From Pisolithus tinctorius (taxonomy: Eukaryota > Basidiomycota > Agaricomycetes > Boletales > Pisolithaceae), in assembly GCA_024663395.1 (NCBI GenBank), contig JANFAH010000111.1, forward strand, positions 50,586 through 114,585: DNA of 64,000 bases, given 5' to 3'. A model generated the notes under the pieces. The model was not told the DNA's origin. It did not search any database and worked only from the letters and a program-made list of their open reading frames with translations. A program made the translations under genes and the position numbers. Below are positions 31,619-42,387 of the stretch, in pieces (position 1 is the first letter of the stretch; each line of letters begins with the position of its first letter).

Positions 31619-34350
31619 CTAAGTGCTGTCATAGGGAGCAGTGTCAGATGCAACTTCAGAACCATCCATATCAGTATCTATCCATCCGTCTGTCTCTTTG
31701 TCATCTTCCGAGCGAACTGTCGGAAACAACGGGTGGAACGGCCCGCGGCGCTTATTGTGCAGCGTATCTGGTTGAGATGAAGGTGTGGGGCCGACACGAA
31801 ACACATCGTCATCATGTTCATTTTCTTCATTGCCTCGTCGTTCCAGTCGCCTCGCGATTCCCGCCCCGCTGCCGCGTCTGTGACGGAACAGCTTGACTTC
31901 GTGAAGGTGTGCAGTACGTGCTAACCGCTTAGTTGATCGAGGAGTTGGGTGGGGAGATGCGGTGGAAGAATTGGATTTGGAAATGGGTAAAACTCGTGCA
32001 ATCGAACGTGGGTCGACAGAAAGCACTTGCCTATGTCGTGTTGGCGTTCGGGTTGAATGGTGTCCGTGAAAATGATTGTGCAAGGAACTCGTGGACGAAG
32101 ACACAGATTCCATTGGGAGATGACGAGGAGTCAAGTCAATAAACGAAGGTTGTCTTTGGGATGTTGAGGAAGTGAACGCCATCCGTGCCTCCGAACCTGT
32201 CGTCAGATGAGTCCAAAGGCGTCTGCCAAAGAGAATAGACGCACCCGGCATCTTCTCAGCGCCATTGCGTTGCACGGTCGGACTGAGACTTCTCAGCCTC
32301 AGGGGATTCCAACCTCCAAGTTCCTTGTTGCTCCCAAGACTTAGCGGCCGCGTACCCCACTGGCGGGCGGAGCGGTTGAAGTCCGCCTGAGATTGCTCGA
32401 CGTACGGAGCACCTCTCGTGAATCCCATGAACACAAGTACCGCCAGGAGCAGACACAGTTGTGCAATTCCGAGACGCTTTTCAAGGACAACCTATAGCCG
32501 GCGTCATCACTAGAAAGTCACGTCGAGTCAAATAGCACCCCTACCTCATCAGCCAGATGATTGACTCGCGAGAGCAGCTCGCTATGCTCGAGCTCCAGCC
32601 GCAGTCTCTGCCTTTCCCACTCCTGTACTGTGCGCAGATACATCTGGGATTGCATTTGCTCCTAAAAAATGCGAAAAGCGGAGTGAGCGATTACCATACC
32701 CTAGGTATTGGGAGCCACCGACAATGCTTTCTAATCTCCCCACTTCCTCCCCCAACTTCCTGAGTACCTCCCTCACTCCGGTAATCTGTTCCTCCACATA
32801 TCGTGCGTATAACGTATGGTTCGCCTCTAGCGCGGTCAACTTGTTCATGATAGTACCAAATATGGACTCGCCGCTAGGAGCGGGAGAGTGTACGCTGGTA
32901 TATGAACGCGAATTAGATGCAGCGGAGGTTACAGAGGCATGCGTTGAGAGTGTGCGCGATGATTGCGACTCCGAAACACGCGTACTTATATGCTCGGTCG
33001 TAGGTTGATTGAGTGAGGTCGCGAATGGGGTCTCGTGGGACATTATAGATGCTATGGACGATATGACTTCGGCCAAGGAAGAGGACATGACATGGGATGT
33101 TGCCTGTGAATACTCGCCTAAGGTAGTGGATTCTGGAGACCCATGAGCAGCGGGAGGGGTTGCTGAAGATGTAGGAGATGTCCCGCCGTGTGGAGCCTGT
33201 GCGGTGGAGGAGCTGTTGGACAAGCCCATCACACCACCTTCCTGTCGGGACGAGAAATTTCCGCCGCTCATCATTGCACTCGCATTTACAGCACCCGACT
33301 CGAGCATGTCCACGAACGCATTTATGTCGGTGGGAGGTCGCTGTATCGAGTTCGAACTGGTAGGAGTAACTTCGGCGATCAAAAGCCTTTGTTCCTCCAG
33401 TCGTGCACGACTCTCCGCTTCCCACATAACCCACTTCCATTGCTCCAGGTGAGTCAGACCGTACACGCGCAGGAGAGAGATAGGACAGTAGTATTCGTGC
33501 CCGTAATATGAATGGAAGTCGATTCGGATATACCGATAGAAGTCACGCAACGAAGTAGGTGGATGGAACGACTGTCAGAGGATGAGTACCACGAGTGAGG
33601 CAGGACACCGACTGAACACAATACCTGTACGCCCCTGATGTTCTTGCCGCGGTACGTGCCAGCAAATGTCCATCCGTCATCCGTCGCAGGGTAAGTCTTG
33701 GCCACTCGAACGGTGAAATCCTTGAACACCCCACTGAAGAACTCGAAGTTGGCAAGTTGCACGGTATCTATCCGGATGTCGTCACACAATTCGACCACCA
33801 CGAATTGGTCCCCCCCGTTCTTCGATGTACAAGGGGAAAGCATGTACTTGTCCTTCTTCTCCGAAAGAATGGAAGACGCGGATTTGGCTGACCGATGTGC
33901 CATGTGTACTCGGGCAGAGCAGTCCATGTTGGCAAAGTTGAACCTGTCCGTGATTGGCACCCTAAAATGAGGTGGTAAGCTGTCCTGCGGGAAAGAGGGT
34001 TCTGGGGCGGTCGCATGCGTGTCTACGGGCGACGGTGTCTCGGTATCTCGAGAAGTGTCAGATGTAGTTCTCTCGGATGCCTCTGTTGTGGTTGCCTGGG
34101 ACGCTGTCTGCGAGTGAGCGTGAAGCTGCTTAGACTTCCATTCTTCAAACGACAGTAAGATATCTTCTGGACCTTCTGGTGGGTCTACAGAGGGTAAAGG
34201 CTTCAGACAGCACAAGGGCGGCTCAGGATGGAGTGCGCGGTGCTTGACAACGATGGCACGGAATGGATCGTTGGTCGACACCGTAACTTGGGACACGGCA
34301 AGCGTGGCCACGAATGCCAGTGCAAGCAACGTCAGCGACCACGAAAGCAT
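31619..34350 (-). CDS. SLP1: SLP1-like SUN-domain membrane protein
   Basis: ATG at 34350 starts MLSWSLTLLALAFVATLA, a signal peptide; the conserved SFEEWK motif follows near residue 65. The SUN-like domain lies at about 125-270 (NFANMDCSARV, YMLSPC, FVVVELCDDIRIDTVQLANFE, IRIDFHSYYGHEYYCPISLLRVYG). A 53-nt intron (33572-33624) splits it. A Ser/Thr-rich stretch, a coiled coil (YLRTVQEWERQRLRLELE), a transmembrane helix (IAQLCLLLAVLVF) and a basic/acidic tail follow. Yeast Slp1/metazoan SUCO proteins are ER membrane proteins that help fold membrane cargo. The intron near 32645-32720 could not be fixed to the base; one near 32497-32547 is clear. The only intact copy of five in the window. Confidence 0.85.
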
Positions 34351-34621
34351 CACCGACGCCGAGGCTAGGAGGTCAAGTTGAAGTGTAAAGCGGACATAAG
34401 TCAATGGAATGTTTGCATGTGGAAACAACGGATATTGGATCTGACACGTCGACTAAGGACAACATTCCATTCTACGTCTACTTCCGGCTCAGCATCATCT
34501 CAGAGGAATGCACACAGTAGATGGCTAATTCATGGTCATTACGAGGCAGAGATGTCAGGTCAAAGAGAGGCAATCAAGTATAGTAGTTAGCACTGTCCAC
34601 GGCCACTCTCCGCTGGGAAAC

Positions 34622-35545
34622 TCAAGAACACTGGTGGGACGCGACACGTCAGCGACGGAGAAACAACGCAAACACCGTGTAACACTCACTAGTCCGACTA
34701 GTTCCCCTGCCTTGGTGTGCATGATAAGTGCTACAATCAAGCCTATCGAGGACGTCAGGTCACTGTTGGTCGGCAAAGCAAGGACCACACCACATACCGT
34801 ACAAACCCAAAACTTCCGCGAAGATAAGAATCAAGATCTGTCAAAAAATGAGTGGTGGTCGGGCGTGCGGCACATAGCAAACATACCATGCCAACGAACA
34901 GTCGGGGTTGCTGTGCGGTACCTCTCACGCCAGCATCACCAACGATACCAATGGCAAAGCCAGCTGCAAGACCTGAAAGACCCACGGACAGACCCGCACC
35001 GAGGTCAATAAAGCCCTGTGCGAGGGGCATTGAAACTCCCACTAAGAACACAATTTCAGCCAACAACCCCAAAGCCACGGCGGGATCTACACATACGTGT
35101 GCCGGAAATGATCACCGAAACGACAAGGCCGTAAATCTAGTCACGGGTGAGTGAGATATGGCAAGTAATACCAATGAGAGACGCACAGCAATGATACCGG
35201 CCATGATAACGGGGACGGAACATTTCATGATAAGGTCAGGCCGGAGGACACCCATAGCGGAGATACCGACACCAGACTTGGCAGTACCATAACTGCACGC
35301 CGGTCAACATACGCACAGAAGGAGCGTCTGATTCAGTTTCCAGCGTACCTTGCACCGATGCCTGGTGAGCGGTATGGGTGTAAGACAAGAGCAAGTCCAT
35401 CATGTCAACCAAGGCTACTCACAGGTGAATACAATTGCGCAGGTGCAGCCCTGTTCGCGGCATTCACAACGATTCAAAGCCACGCAAAGATGCCACATAC
35501 CATTGCACCAAAGAACGGTGCGTACACAGGACACAAGTCAGACAT
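34622..35545 (-). CDS. VMA3: V-type ATPase proteolipid subunit c
   Basis: Starts [15 protein letters not shown] at 35545 and continues over seven short introns through [75 protein letters not shown] and [11 protein letters not shown] to a C-terminus GELVGLCS. The Glu of FAEVLG in helix 4 is the proton-carrying residue. The protein (~163 residues, four transmembrane helices) forms the rotor ring of the vacuolar proton pump. The eight-exon layout of tiny exons is typical for Agaricomycetes. The gene is divergent from the thioesterase gene, 185 bp apart. Confidence 0.93.
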
Positions 35546-35730
35546 TTTTTTTCTTGTTCGGTGGTGCTCGCGGACAGAAAAACAAAGAACGCCGGTTTGC
35601 TAGTTGGACGGTTCGAAACCGACAACACAGCGCGCAGTACTAATCGGGCCACTCCGGGCGGAGATCGAATTTGTGGCTTGCCGACGCTCTGCCGAGTTTG
35701 GCAAGGCCTCCTCAAGAGTCAAGACAAACC

Positions 35731-36664
35731 ATGGCGGCGTGCATGAAATTCACCCAACGAGTGAGTGCACTTACGGACTGAGCCTGATCAGAATTACATT
35801 TGCTGTAGGTCTGGAAGTCATTCATAGACACAAAGGGTGAGTCCCGTTTCCGCTACGTCGAGTGTGCTCATATAACAGAGTAAGAAAGGACACGATGCAC
35901 AGTGTTTTCCCCACGTAAACATTTCAACGCGATGCTATTTGGGGTGCTTCAACTAATAATCGCGCGCAGCTCCAAATTCTACGTGCTAAACCGGGCGTTG
36001 TCGAAACGGCGCTCAAGATCCAGCCTTCCAATCGTCCGTATTGTTTACGCGACACGGTATAGTGCAATGACTGACTCTCCTGTCACTTTCACAGTGAACC
36101 GTGTCGGGGTGGGTTATCTTCGTGCATGTCACTGAATGTCATGTCGAAAATAGCGCATAGACTGCTCACGGTGGACTTCTGCTATCACTCACCGACACAC
36201 TTGGCTCTCTCGCTGTCGCATCCAGGGGACATTTCATGACTGGCGTCTCCACGGATGTGTGTACATCGTTTGTTCGCCCAGCTGGAAAAGCTGGTGATAC
36301 GCTATTCGGAAAAGCAACACTCACCTCGTTAGGTCAGTCAAATTCGGGGGCTTTCAATCCGTGTCCTCACATGACGAGATGTCCGTTAGGACGGCAAGTG
36401 GCTTATACCCGCATTGATTTCACGAACGCCAACGGTGAACTCGTCGCATATGGGAGTACGTTATTTGCTGTTTCAGCGGCGATCACATCCCTTTGACCCC
36501 GTATTCAGCGCACACCAAATACATCGGCAAGTCTGCGACCGATCCGGTGAGTCATTTAAACCAGTTAATGATACCACTTGGGTCAACAACCTCCGTCAAA
36601 GAAAAATGTGAAATTCTCAGATGATGGCGAGACGATCATAGAAGGCGGAAGTACAAGTGACTAG
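35731..36664 (+). CDS. Hotdog-fold thioesterase (PaaI/ACOT13-like)
   Basis: The readable core runs LQILRAKPGVVETALKI, then after introns LNRVG, TAHGGLLLSLTDTLGSLAVA, GHFMTGVSTDVCTSFVRPA, GDTLFGKATLTSLG, VAYTRIDFTNANGELVAYG, HTKYIGKS and SDDGETIIEGG with stop at 36662-36664. HGG followed by SLTDTLG is the hotdog active-site region of PaaI/ACOT13-type acyl-CoA thioesterases. The likely start is ATG at 35731 with MAACMKFTQ and a GTGAGT donor after CGA. The exons between 35790 and 35970 (including VWKSFIDTK) could not be joined in phase, so that part is uncertain. It shares a 185-bp upstream region with VMA3. Confidence 0.8.
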
Positions 36665-36890
36665 CACATCTCAGCGTAGCCTTTACTTGCTTCAATTTGG
36701 ACCTGCTTGCCATTCAGTATGTTCCTCCCGAGTGCGTCCGTCGGCGAATTGGATCGAGGTGATGAGTCGGAACTAATCGTTGGCGTAATACTGGTCGGCG
36801 GGCGCTCTGCCACTGATGCCCACGTGCGTTTTACAGTTCCCGTGCTTCCAAGACCGAGGAAAACCAAATAGGGCGTCTTTTCGTGGTTGA
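36661..36890 (-). CDS. Hypothetical small protein, C-terminal exon
   Basis: An open minus frame of about 76 codons reads KTPYLVFLGLGSTGTVKRTW and ends IEASKGYAEMC with a stop whose bases overlap the thioesterase stop (CTAG shared between strands). A short frame upstream (MGFTPLSLAFKKAG around 36910-36965) could be its first exon, but only 16 bases of stop-containing sequence separate them, too short for an intron. Not recognised; moderate chance of being a shadow. Confidence 0.35.
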
Positions 36891-37132
36891 CTTGGCCAGC
36901 TTAATAAGACAATTTACTGGTGAAGGCCCGCTTTCTTAAAGGCAAGAGAGAGAGGAGTGAAACCCATCCAAGTCGGGTCGGTTTCCCGAACTTTCCAATG
37001 CAGCCACGACAAGAAACGAATTTTGACCAAGACAACAGAATACAGACTAAATGATGGTGCTTGTTAAATACATATGAAAAATATCCCGGCGACACCCTGA
37101 AAATACTACTTGACATACAGTGACTACGTGGG

Positions 37133-38812
37133 TTAGAGTGGGGTGGCACTCTCGTTATCCGGTTCACACAAGGTATACTCGTCGCGAAGTACACCACCAA
37201 TCGCCTTGACCATTCCCGGCGTATATCTAGAGAGCTTCTGCAGCGATGCGAGGAATACATGATAAGCCCACTGCATGCTAACGCACCACGAGTAACGCAC
37301 CGCTCGAAGCGAAGGAGATATAGGAAAATTGGTTCTCCCTATTCTGATTTGGGGATCCTTGAGTTCCACGATCGCGTACCGCATCAAACGTTCATGGAAC
37401 TCCAGAAACTCGCTGCTATTAGCTAGCTCCTCCAGCGAGACGCGCAACATGGTCTTGTTTTTGCGATTTCGTTCCGTAAGCCACCGGAATAAATCCTCCA
37501 TGATACTCGTCTCAGGCTCGATGACGGTAACACTCTCGAGGTTCCGCCAACAGTCAACTGGTCGATGAGACCCGTTGTGACACAAAAACGCAGTCACCTC
37601 CGCTCCACCGAGTGCTGCGTTTTGTACCATGGGGAAAGCAGTGATAAGAGATGTCATGTCATGTCTCCCGTTGACAGCATTCCTGATGCGAAGGTCGGTC
37701 ACGCGGGGAAACCTAGGGGCGCCATCGGTGCCATAAAACACGGGAGGCGTCAACGTGTCCATGTGCCAACGCGGGACATAGTTTAAATGACGTAACTCAG
37801 GGGCAACCATAGCCATCAAGATACTCTCTAAACCCGGCATCTCGACGTCGCGTGGATACAAGTTGAGCGTGTGCAGCGAGGGCATGTGAATGCTATCCGG
37901 AGCCAAACTCAGGTCCCTGAAACTCCTCCCCGTTCCATACAGGGTCAGACTGGTGAGCTCGAATGATTCCTGTAAGATGCTCCGCAGCGCGAACGGCAGC
38001 GAGGGTACACTTGGAGACCATTGCGTGTTATCCGTGATGAGCGCGAGCGAGGTCAGTTGGAATGCAGGGACGACGTCCGGAATCCGGAATGCGCCGAGAT
38101 GAAGGTAGGTCAGTCTTGGACAAGTGTCCGGCGAGATCCAGTTTGGCCAAGGGAGAGTACCCGTCTCACGTTCATCCGACCGAATATGAATGCGTTCCAC
38201 CGGAGAGTAAGACACGGAGTCGAACTGAGCGAGCATGACCTGCAACGTAGATGGGGGGAATCCTCGGATATCGAGGCTGCGCCAACGCCACGCATGCTCT
38301 GCTAGAGGAACAATCAGGGATAGAAGATGCCGGCGTGGACCGAGCATCCCGAACCATCGTTCCCGCATGAGCAGGGGCCGGATGGTAATGTTCAAGGGTA
38401 TGTCTCGACTCTGGGTGAGGTGGCGTCTGACCATCGTTTGCGTCCACCTAGGCGTAATATTGACATGGGTCCACAAGCTGGCCGTGTGGGTTATTACGTT
38501 CTTCCAGCGCCGACACACGCCGAGCCACTTCCAGCACGGATCTACGCATGTCGAGCAATGGTAAGATGTCGCGTGTTCCAGTATGGTAACCAGGATTTCG
38601 TTGGGAAGCTTTTGAATGAGGGCTCCAGAGCTTTTTTGAATGAGCTCATCCAGCTCCACTTGGACCTGCTCCGCAGCAGCTCGGATCTCCCGAAGTTCCT
38701 GGAGGAGCACCATTTCTTTCTCCTTCAGCCGGGCGAGTTCAGACCTTAGTTTGTCGACATCGTCAGATGTCGGAGATCTGGCAGTGCGCACCACCGACTT
38801 CCGAGTATGCAT
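37133..38812 (-). CDS. F-box protein with LRR-like C-terminal part
   Basis: A single exon of about 559 residues. The ATG at 38812 (MHTRKSVVRTARS) is preferred over in-frame codons up to 39001, which read through low-quality upstream sequence. Residues ~18-60 form a coiled coil (LRSELARLKEKEMVLLQELREI). The F-box starts at about 63 (IQKLPNEILVTILEHA) with CVDPCWKWLGVCRRWKNVI. The rest contains regularly spaced hydrophobic segments (LTSLTLYGTGRSF, MPSLHTLNLYP) as in the large Agaricomycete F-box/LRR family. F-box proteins recruit substrates to SCF ubiquitin ligases; the substrate is unknown. Confidence 0.85.
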   Translation of the reverse strand: MHTRKSVVRTARSPTSDDVDKLRSELARLKEKEMVLLQELREIRAAAEQVQVELDELIQKSSGALIQKLPNEILVTILEHATSYHCSTCVDPCWKWLGVCRRWKNVITHTASLWTHVNITPRWTQTMVRRHLTQSRDIPLNITIRPLLMRERWFGMLGPRRHLLSLIVPLAEHAWRWRSLDIRGFPPSTLQVMLAQFDSVSYSPVERIHIRSDERETGTLPWPNWISPDTCPRLTYLHLGAFRIPDVVPAFQLTSLALITDNTQWSPSVPSLPFALRSILQESFELTSLTLYGTGRSFRDLSLAPDSIHMPSLHTLNLYPRDVEMPGLESILMAMVAPELRHLNYVPRWHMDTLTPPVFYGTDGAPRFPRVTDLRIRNAVNGRHDMTSLITAFPMVQNAALGGAEVTAFLCHNGSHRPVDCWRNLESVTVIEPETSIMEDLFRWLTERNRKNKTMLRVSLEELANSSEFLEFHERLMRYAIVELKDPQIRIGRTNFPISPSLRAVRYSWCVSMQWAYHVFLASLQKLSRYTPGMVKAIGGVLRDEYTLCEPDNESATPL

Positions 38813-38989
38813 CAGCAAAGGAGAGAGAAATGGGAAACAATCACTGCGACTAGTGGAATGGAGCGACTGGATTGCACAGACGACACAAAAAACGCACCTT
38901 GTGGAGAAAAAATTTTCGTCGATCTGGGGAGGAAACGGGTGCGCACTAAAGCAGTGCACTTTGGCAGAGCTTGAATTATAAGTAGAGCC

Positions 38990-39949
38990 AAGTTTGAGCA
39001 CCCGGACCCGGGAGGACGGAACGTTCAGTTAACATTCCAGTTGGGTGACATTTCAGGCGTCTATGAAATAGTCTCAAGATCATTGATCATGTGAAGTGGC
39101 CCTTTTCTCAAGCTGCCCTCATCCTAAGTGAGCTCGGGAAACGGCCCTAATTAAGCCCTTACCGTTTACATGTTTCTTTTCTGTTGCGGAAGAATCTGGA
39201 AGAATCCATTTGGAAAAGGTTTGGAGATATGATTGATGACATGCCAGCAGGATGGATGTTATGTATGGAAGCTCACCTATATTTGACAGATATGATTATG
39301 ATCCTGATGGCCCGCTTGGAGGTCGGTCTGTCGGGCGAAGGAGATGATCGATGTGGCAGGCAAGTATGGATTAGCCTAGATTGCGGCCTGGGCAATTAAA
39401 AGCTATACTTAAACGATGTTTAGCGAGCGTCTCATGCCTACTTACCAGTAAGTATGGTTTGTGCCAACCCAATGGTGCCCGGGTCCTCGGGGAGGACACC
39501 TTGATTGCCGAGGGCACGCACATAGGGACAGCGGGCTCACCGCGGCCCTTTTGTGGTCAAATATCAGTAACTTGTGGAGCTCCCGCGAGCCAAGAGGCTC
39601 TAGTACACTACTAGCCCCATTGTGATTTGGTCAGTTTTCGAGGATGATGACTAGTATCTAACAGGGCAACAGGGCCAAAGATGACAAGGACGAGCCTTTC
39701 TGCAAACGTGCGAGTGAAACTAGGTAACTTTAATGCCTCATGTCGATTCACCACGTGTGTCCCCCATGAGCCTCAGGCAAGTCGACGTCCCTGTGTACTA
39801 TGTACAAACACTGTCACCACTCCACCTGCTCCACTTCATAGTGTGAGCTGCGGGTAAGTTAACGTCCCTAGCTAGCACTAGTCACCACCATCCACTTCAC
39901 TCCCAAAGTGTTCGTCTGATGCCTACCAATGTATGTAGCACGCCATTTC
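38990..39949. other. Intergenic stretch between F-box gene and ALG11
   Basis: No gene recognised. Short plus frames (39184-39399) are Met/Asp-rich and without motifs. The region has many short imperfect repeats (for example near 39770-39890) but no clear element. Confidence 0.4.
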
Positions 39950-42021
39950 CTAGGGTATATGACTTCTCCACCCACTCTTCTCCCACCCTTTCACGAACTC
40001 CTCCTCGGAAAACCTCTCGGTTGCCCATCTCCGCGCCCTCTCGCGAAGGGCTGTCGTTTGTACCGGATCCAACGTCAGGATCTAAACATCCATCAGGTAA
40101 GTAACAAGCGAAGGCAACCTGATCACCTGACCTCGTGCATGGCAGTCGCGAACTCTCCGGGGGCTTTGGCATGAAAGCCCGTGGGCCCTGATTGGTAGGG
40201 TACCACTATGTCATGTAAAGGACCTCCAGACGCGTGTACCAACGGGATCAAACCGGCAGCCTGGATATCAACGAAAGCATCTTGAGCTTTGCGCACAGAT
40301 ACCACGAGAACGCGGAGATAAGAAAATACCATGAATTCAACAATATTGATGCCAAAATGTTCGTCCACCATTGTGCTAAGCCCGATACTACCACGGGACA
40401 GCCATTTTAGGACCTCTGGGTAAGAAGCATTGACAACGAAGGTAACATGATTCTACAGCGGGAGAACCACGAGGTCAGTACACGCATCAAATCATATGTT
40501 TCATGTGGCTTCCAATATGAAATTGGGGAACCTACGAGGATGTCCAATTCGCTTGCCAATGAGCGGAGTTCTCCCACTCTGGCCAAATCACCCGCATTGC
40601 GAGCGCCACCAAGAAGCACAAGGTGCACTTTACTTTTAGGGGAGCATTTGTACTCGGGATGATCCATTAAAAGTTGTGCGAATGCTCGAAGTTGGGCTGC
40701 ATGGTCTTTCTCCGGACTGCGTTATTACAATTCAGTGCTCTATTCGGCAAGTCCAGGGTCGACGGGACGACGCACCGAAATTGCGCCACACTAAGAATGG
40801 TAGGCTCTCTATTATCCAAACGGAACTTGACCATCTCCCGCATGTCACAGGGTGGATATACAATTTCAGGCTCTACAGTCTGGACACCCTGGCTACCTGC
40901 TGTGGGATAACTACCCACAACGAGCATTGTCGTCTGCAGAGCTCTTGATGAAAGAGCTAATTCGACGGCCAGAAGAGGTGTGAGACGGCACGCCCAACAC
41001 ATCATGGGCCCGAAATGCTCGTGGGATAGTATAGAAGCTATATGGTTTCGCGTCCACGAGGAGTTCACCATCAGAAAACGAGCGTGTGAGAGAGAAAGAG
41101 CGTAATAGTACATCATAAGGCGGTAGTAACTGTTCAAAATATGGGTCGGAATGATAAGGCCAAGGAACAAGGAAAATGGGAGGCACTCACGCTCGTTTGG
41201 CCCACATCTTCCAAGACTCCGCTGGGACACGCGCAAGCATGTCAGTGGATATGGTTGGGTAGTGGACATATGCTCCGGTTGGGACGGCACCGCGAGTAAG
41301 CCAGGTTACTGCGGGGAACGTGAATGCATAGCCCATGGTATCTGAAAAGGAAACCAGTACGGTCCGTTGAGCTTGGTGAAATGGCAACATAGCATCCACC
41401 TCACCGATGTATAGGTCTGGGACGAATCCGCACATAGCCTCCCAAGCGAGGTAGATGGAGCCCAAGCTCTGACCAAGGATGGTGAACCGTGGCCATCTCG
41501 AATCTTCCACCAGGTATCTTGACTTCAAATAGACGAAATGTAACGTCGATGGTTCCAAGTCAATGGCAAAGCGAGCCTACAGGTGTGTCGATGTCTAGCA
41601 AGGCTCAGGCTCGCCAATTGACGTGATTGTTCACCTTTACTTTATTTATGATGTCCGTTTTCGACGCATCCGTGTCACCGGAATACACGACAGATACGAT
41701 ATCCCTGTGCTCTCGTTGGATGTGTGCAATGGCGGTCCACAAGACCCGCTCTCCTCCTCCACCTGCATTGCTTGGAAAATCTCATCAGTTGGACGGCGTG
41801 GATGTCAAACCTCCTTGGCAGGCGAATCCGGGAGCAACTCACCAGTATGGATGAAAGAATCCAACGAATCTGTAACTTTTGGATTCCGCGCGCTGAGCAA
41901 GGCCGAGTTGGTCAAGTACAGCTTGGCGAGTTCGTAGTGACTTTGACCAAATAGACTCCGTGTAGGCGACGTAGGCAAGAACGGTGGCCAGAGAGCCTAG
42001 CCCAGCCAATAAAAGATACAT
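39950..42021 (-). CDS. ALG11: GDP-Man:Man3GlcNAc2-PP-dolichol alpha-1,2-mannosyltransferase
   Basis: Starts [20 protein letters not shown] (signal-anchor helix) at 42021 and ends GWRSHIP at 39950. In order: [38 protein letters not shown], then [104 protein letters not shown] and [14 protein letters not shown]. Donor and acceptor sites of ~50-65 nt introns join these blocks. The E-rich HFGINIVE and GGGGERV motifs are those of GT4 family ALG11. It adds the fourth and fifth mannoses to the lipid-linked oligosaccharide on the cytosolic ER face. One-nucleotide accuracy of every middle exon was not verified. Confidence 0.9.
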
Positions 42022-42387
42022 GGCAGGTCCGCACGCGTTCCAGGCTGGAGGACTCTGCGGCGTCGCTTATGTAATGGCCCCAATGTTGCAACGATTGGTC
42101 TTCGATCATGCACACTGCCCGCAACTAGTCTGATAACCATGAGGCCCCAAGCTTTCTGAGTACCGTCTGGTCGCGGGGCTGGTAGTTTGGCTTGCAACGT
42201 GGTAGCACGCAGGCTGAGCGCTGAACTTTGTCTCATAAGAGGCCTTCTCTGCAGGATCTGCTGCTATGGCTATCCACACAACACACGTTTCTCTGTCCTT
42301 AGCTGCGGAAATCTAAAGTGTTTTCATAGGTTTCTTCGAACTTTTTTTGTGGACCTGTGGTGAGTTGTTTCGACAGAGTTCGTCATT
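42022..42387. other. Upstream region of ALG11
   Basis: No gene recognised; probable 5' region of ALG11 bounded on the right by the start of the duplicated block at ~42388. Confidence 0.4.

Noticed and set aside
41997..42236. Upstream start of ALG11 at MRQSSALSL
   Set aside because: It is in a different frame from MYLLLAGLG and lacks the signal-anchor; no splice joins it.
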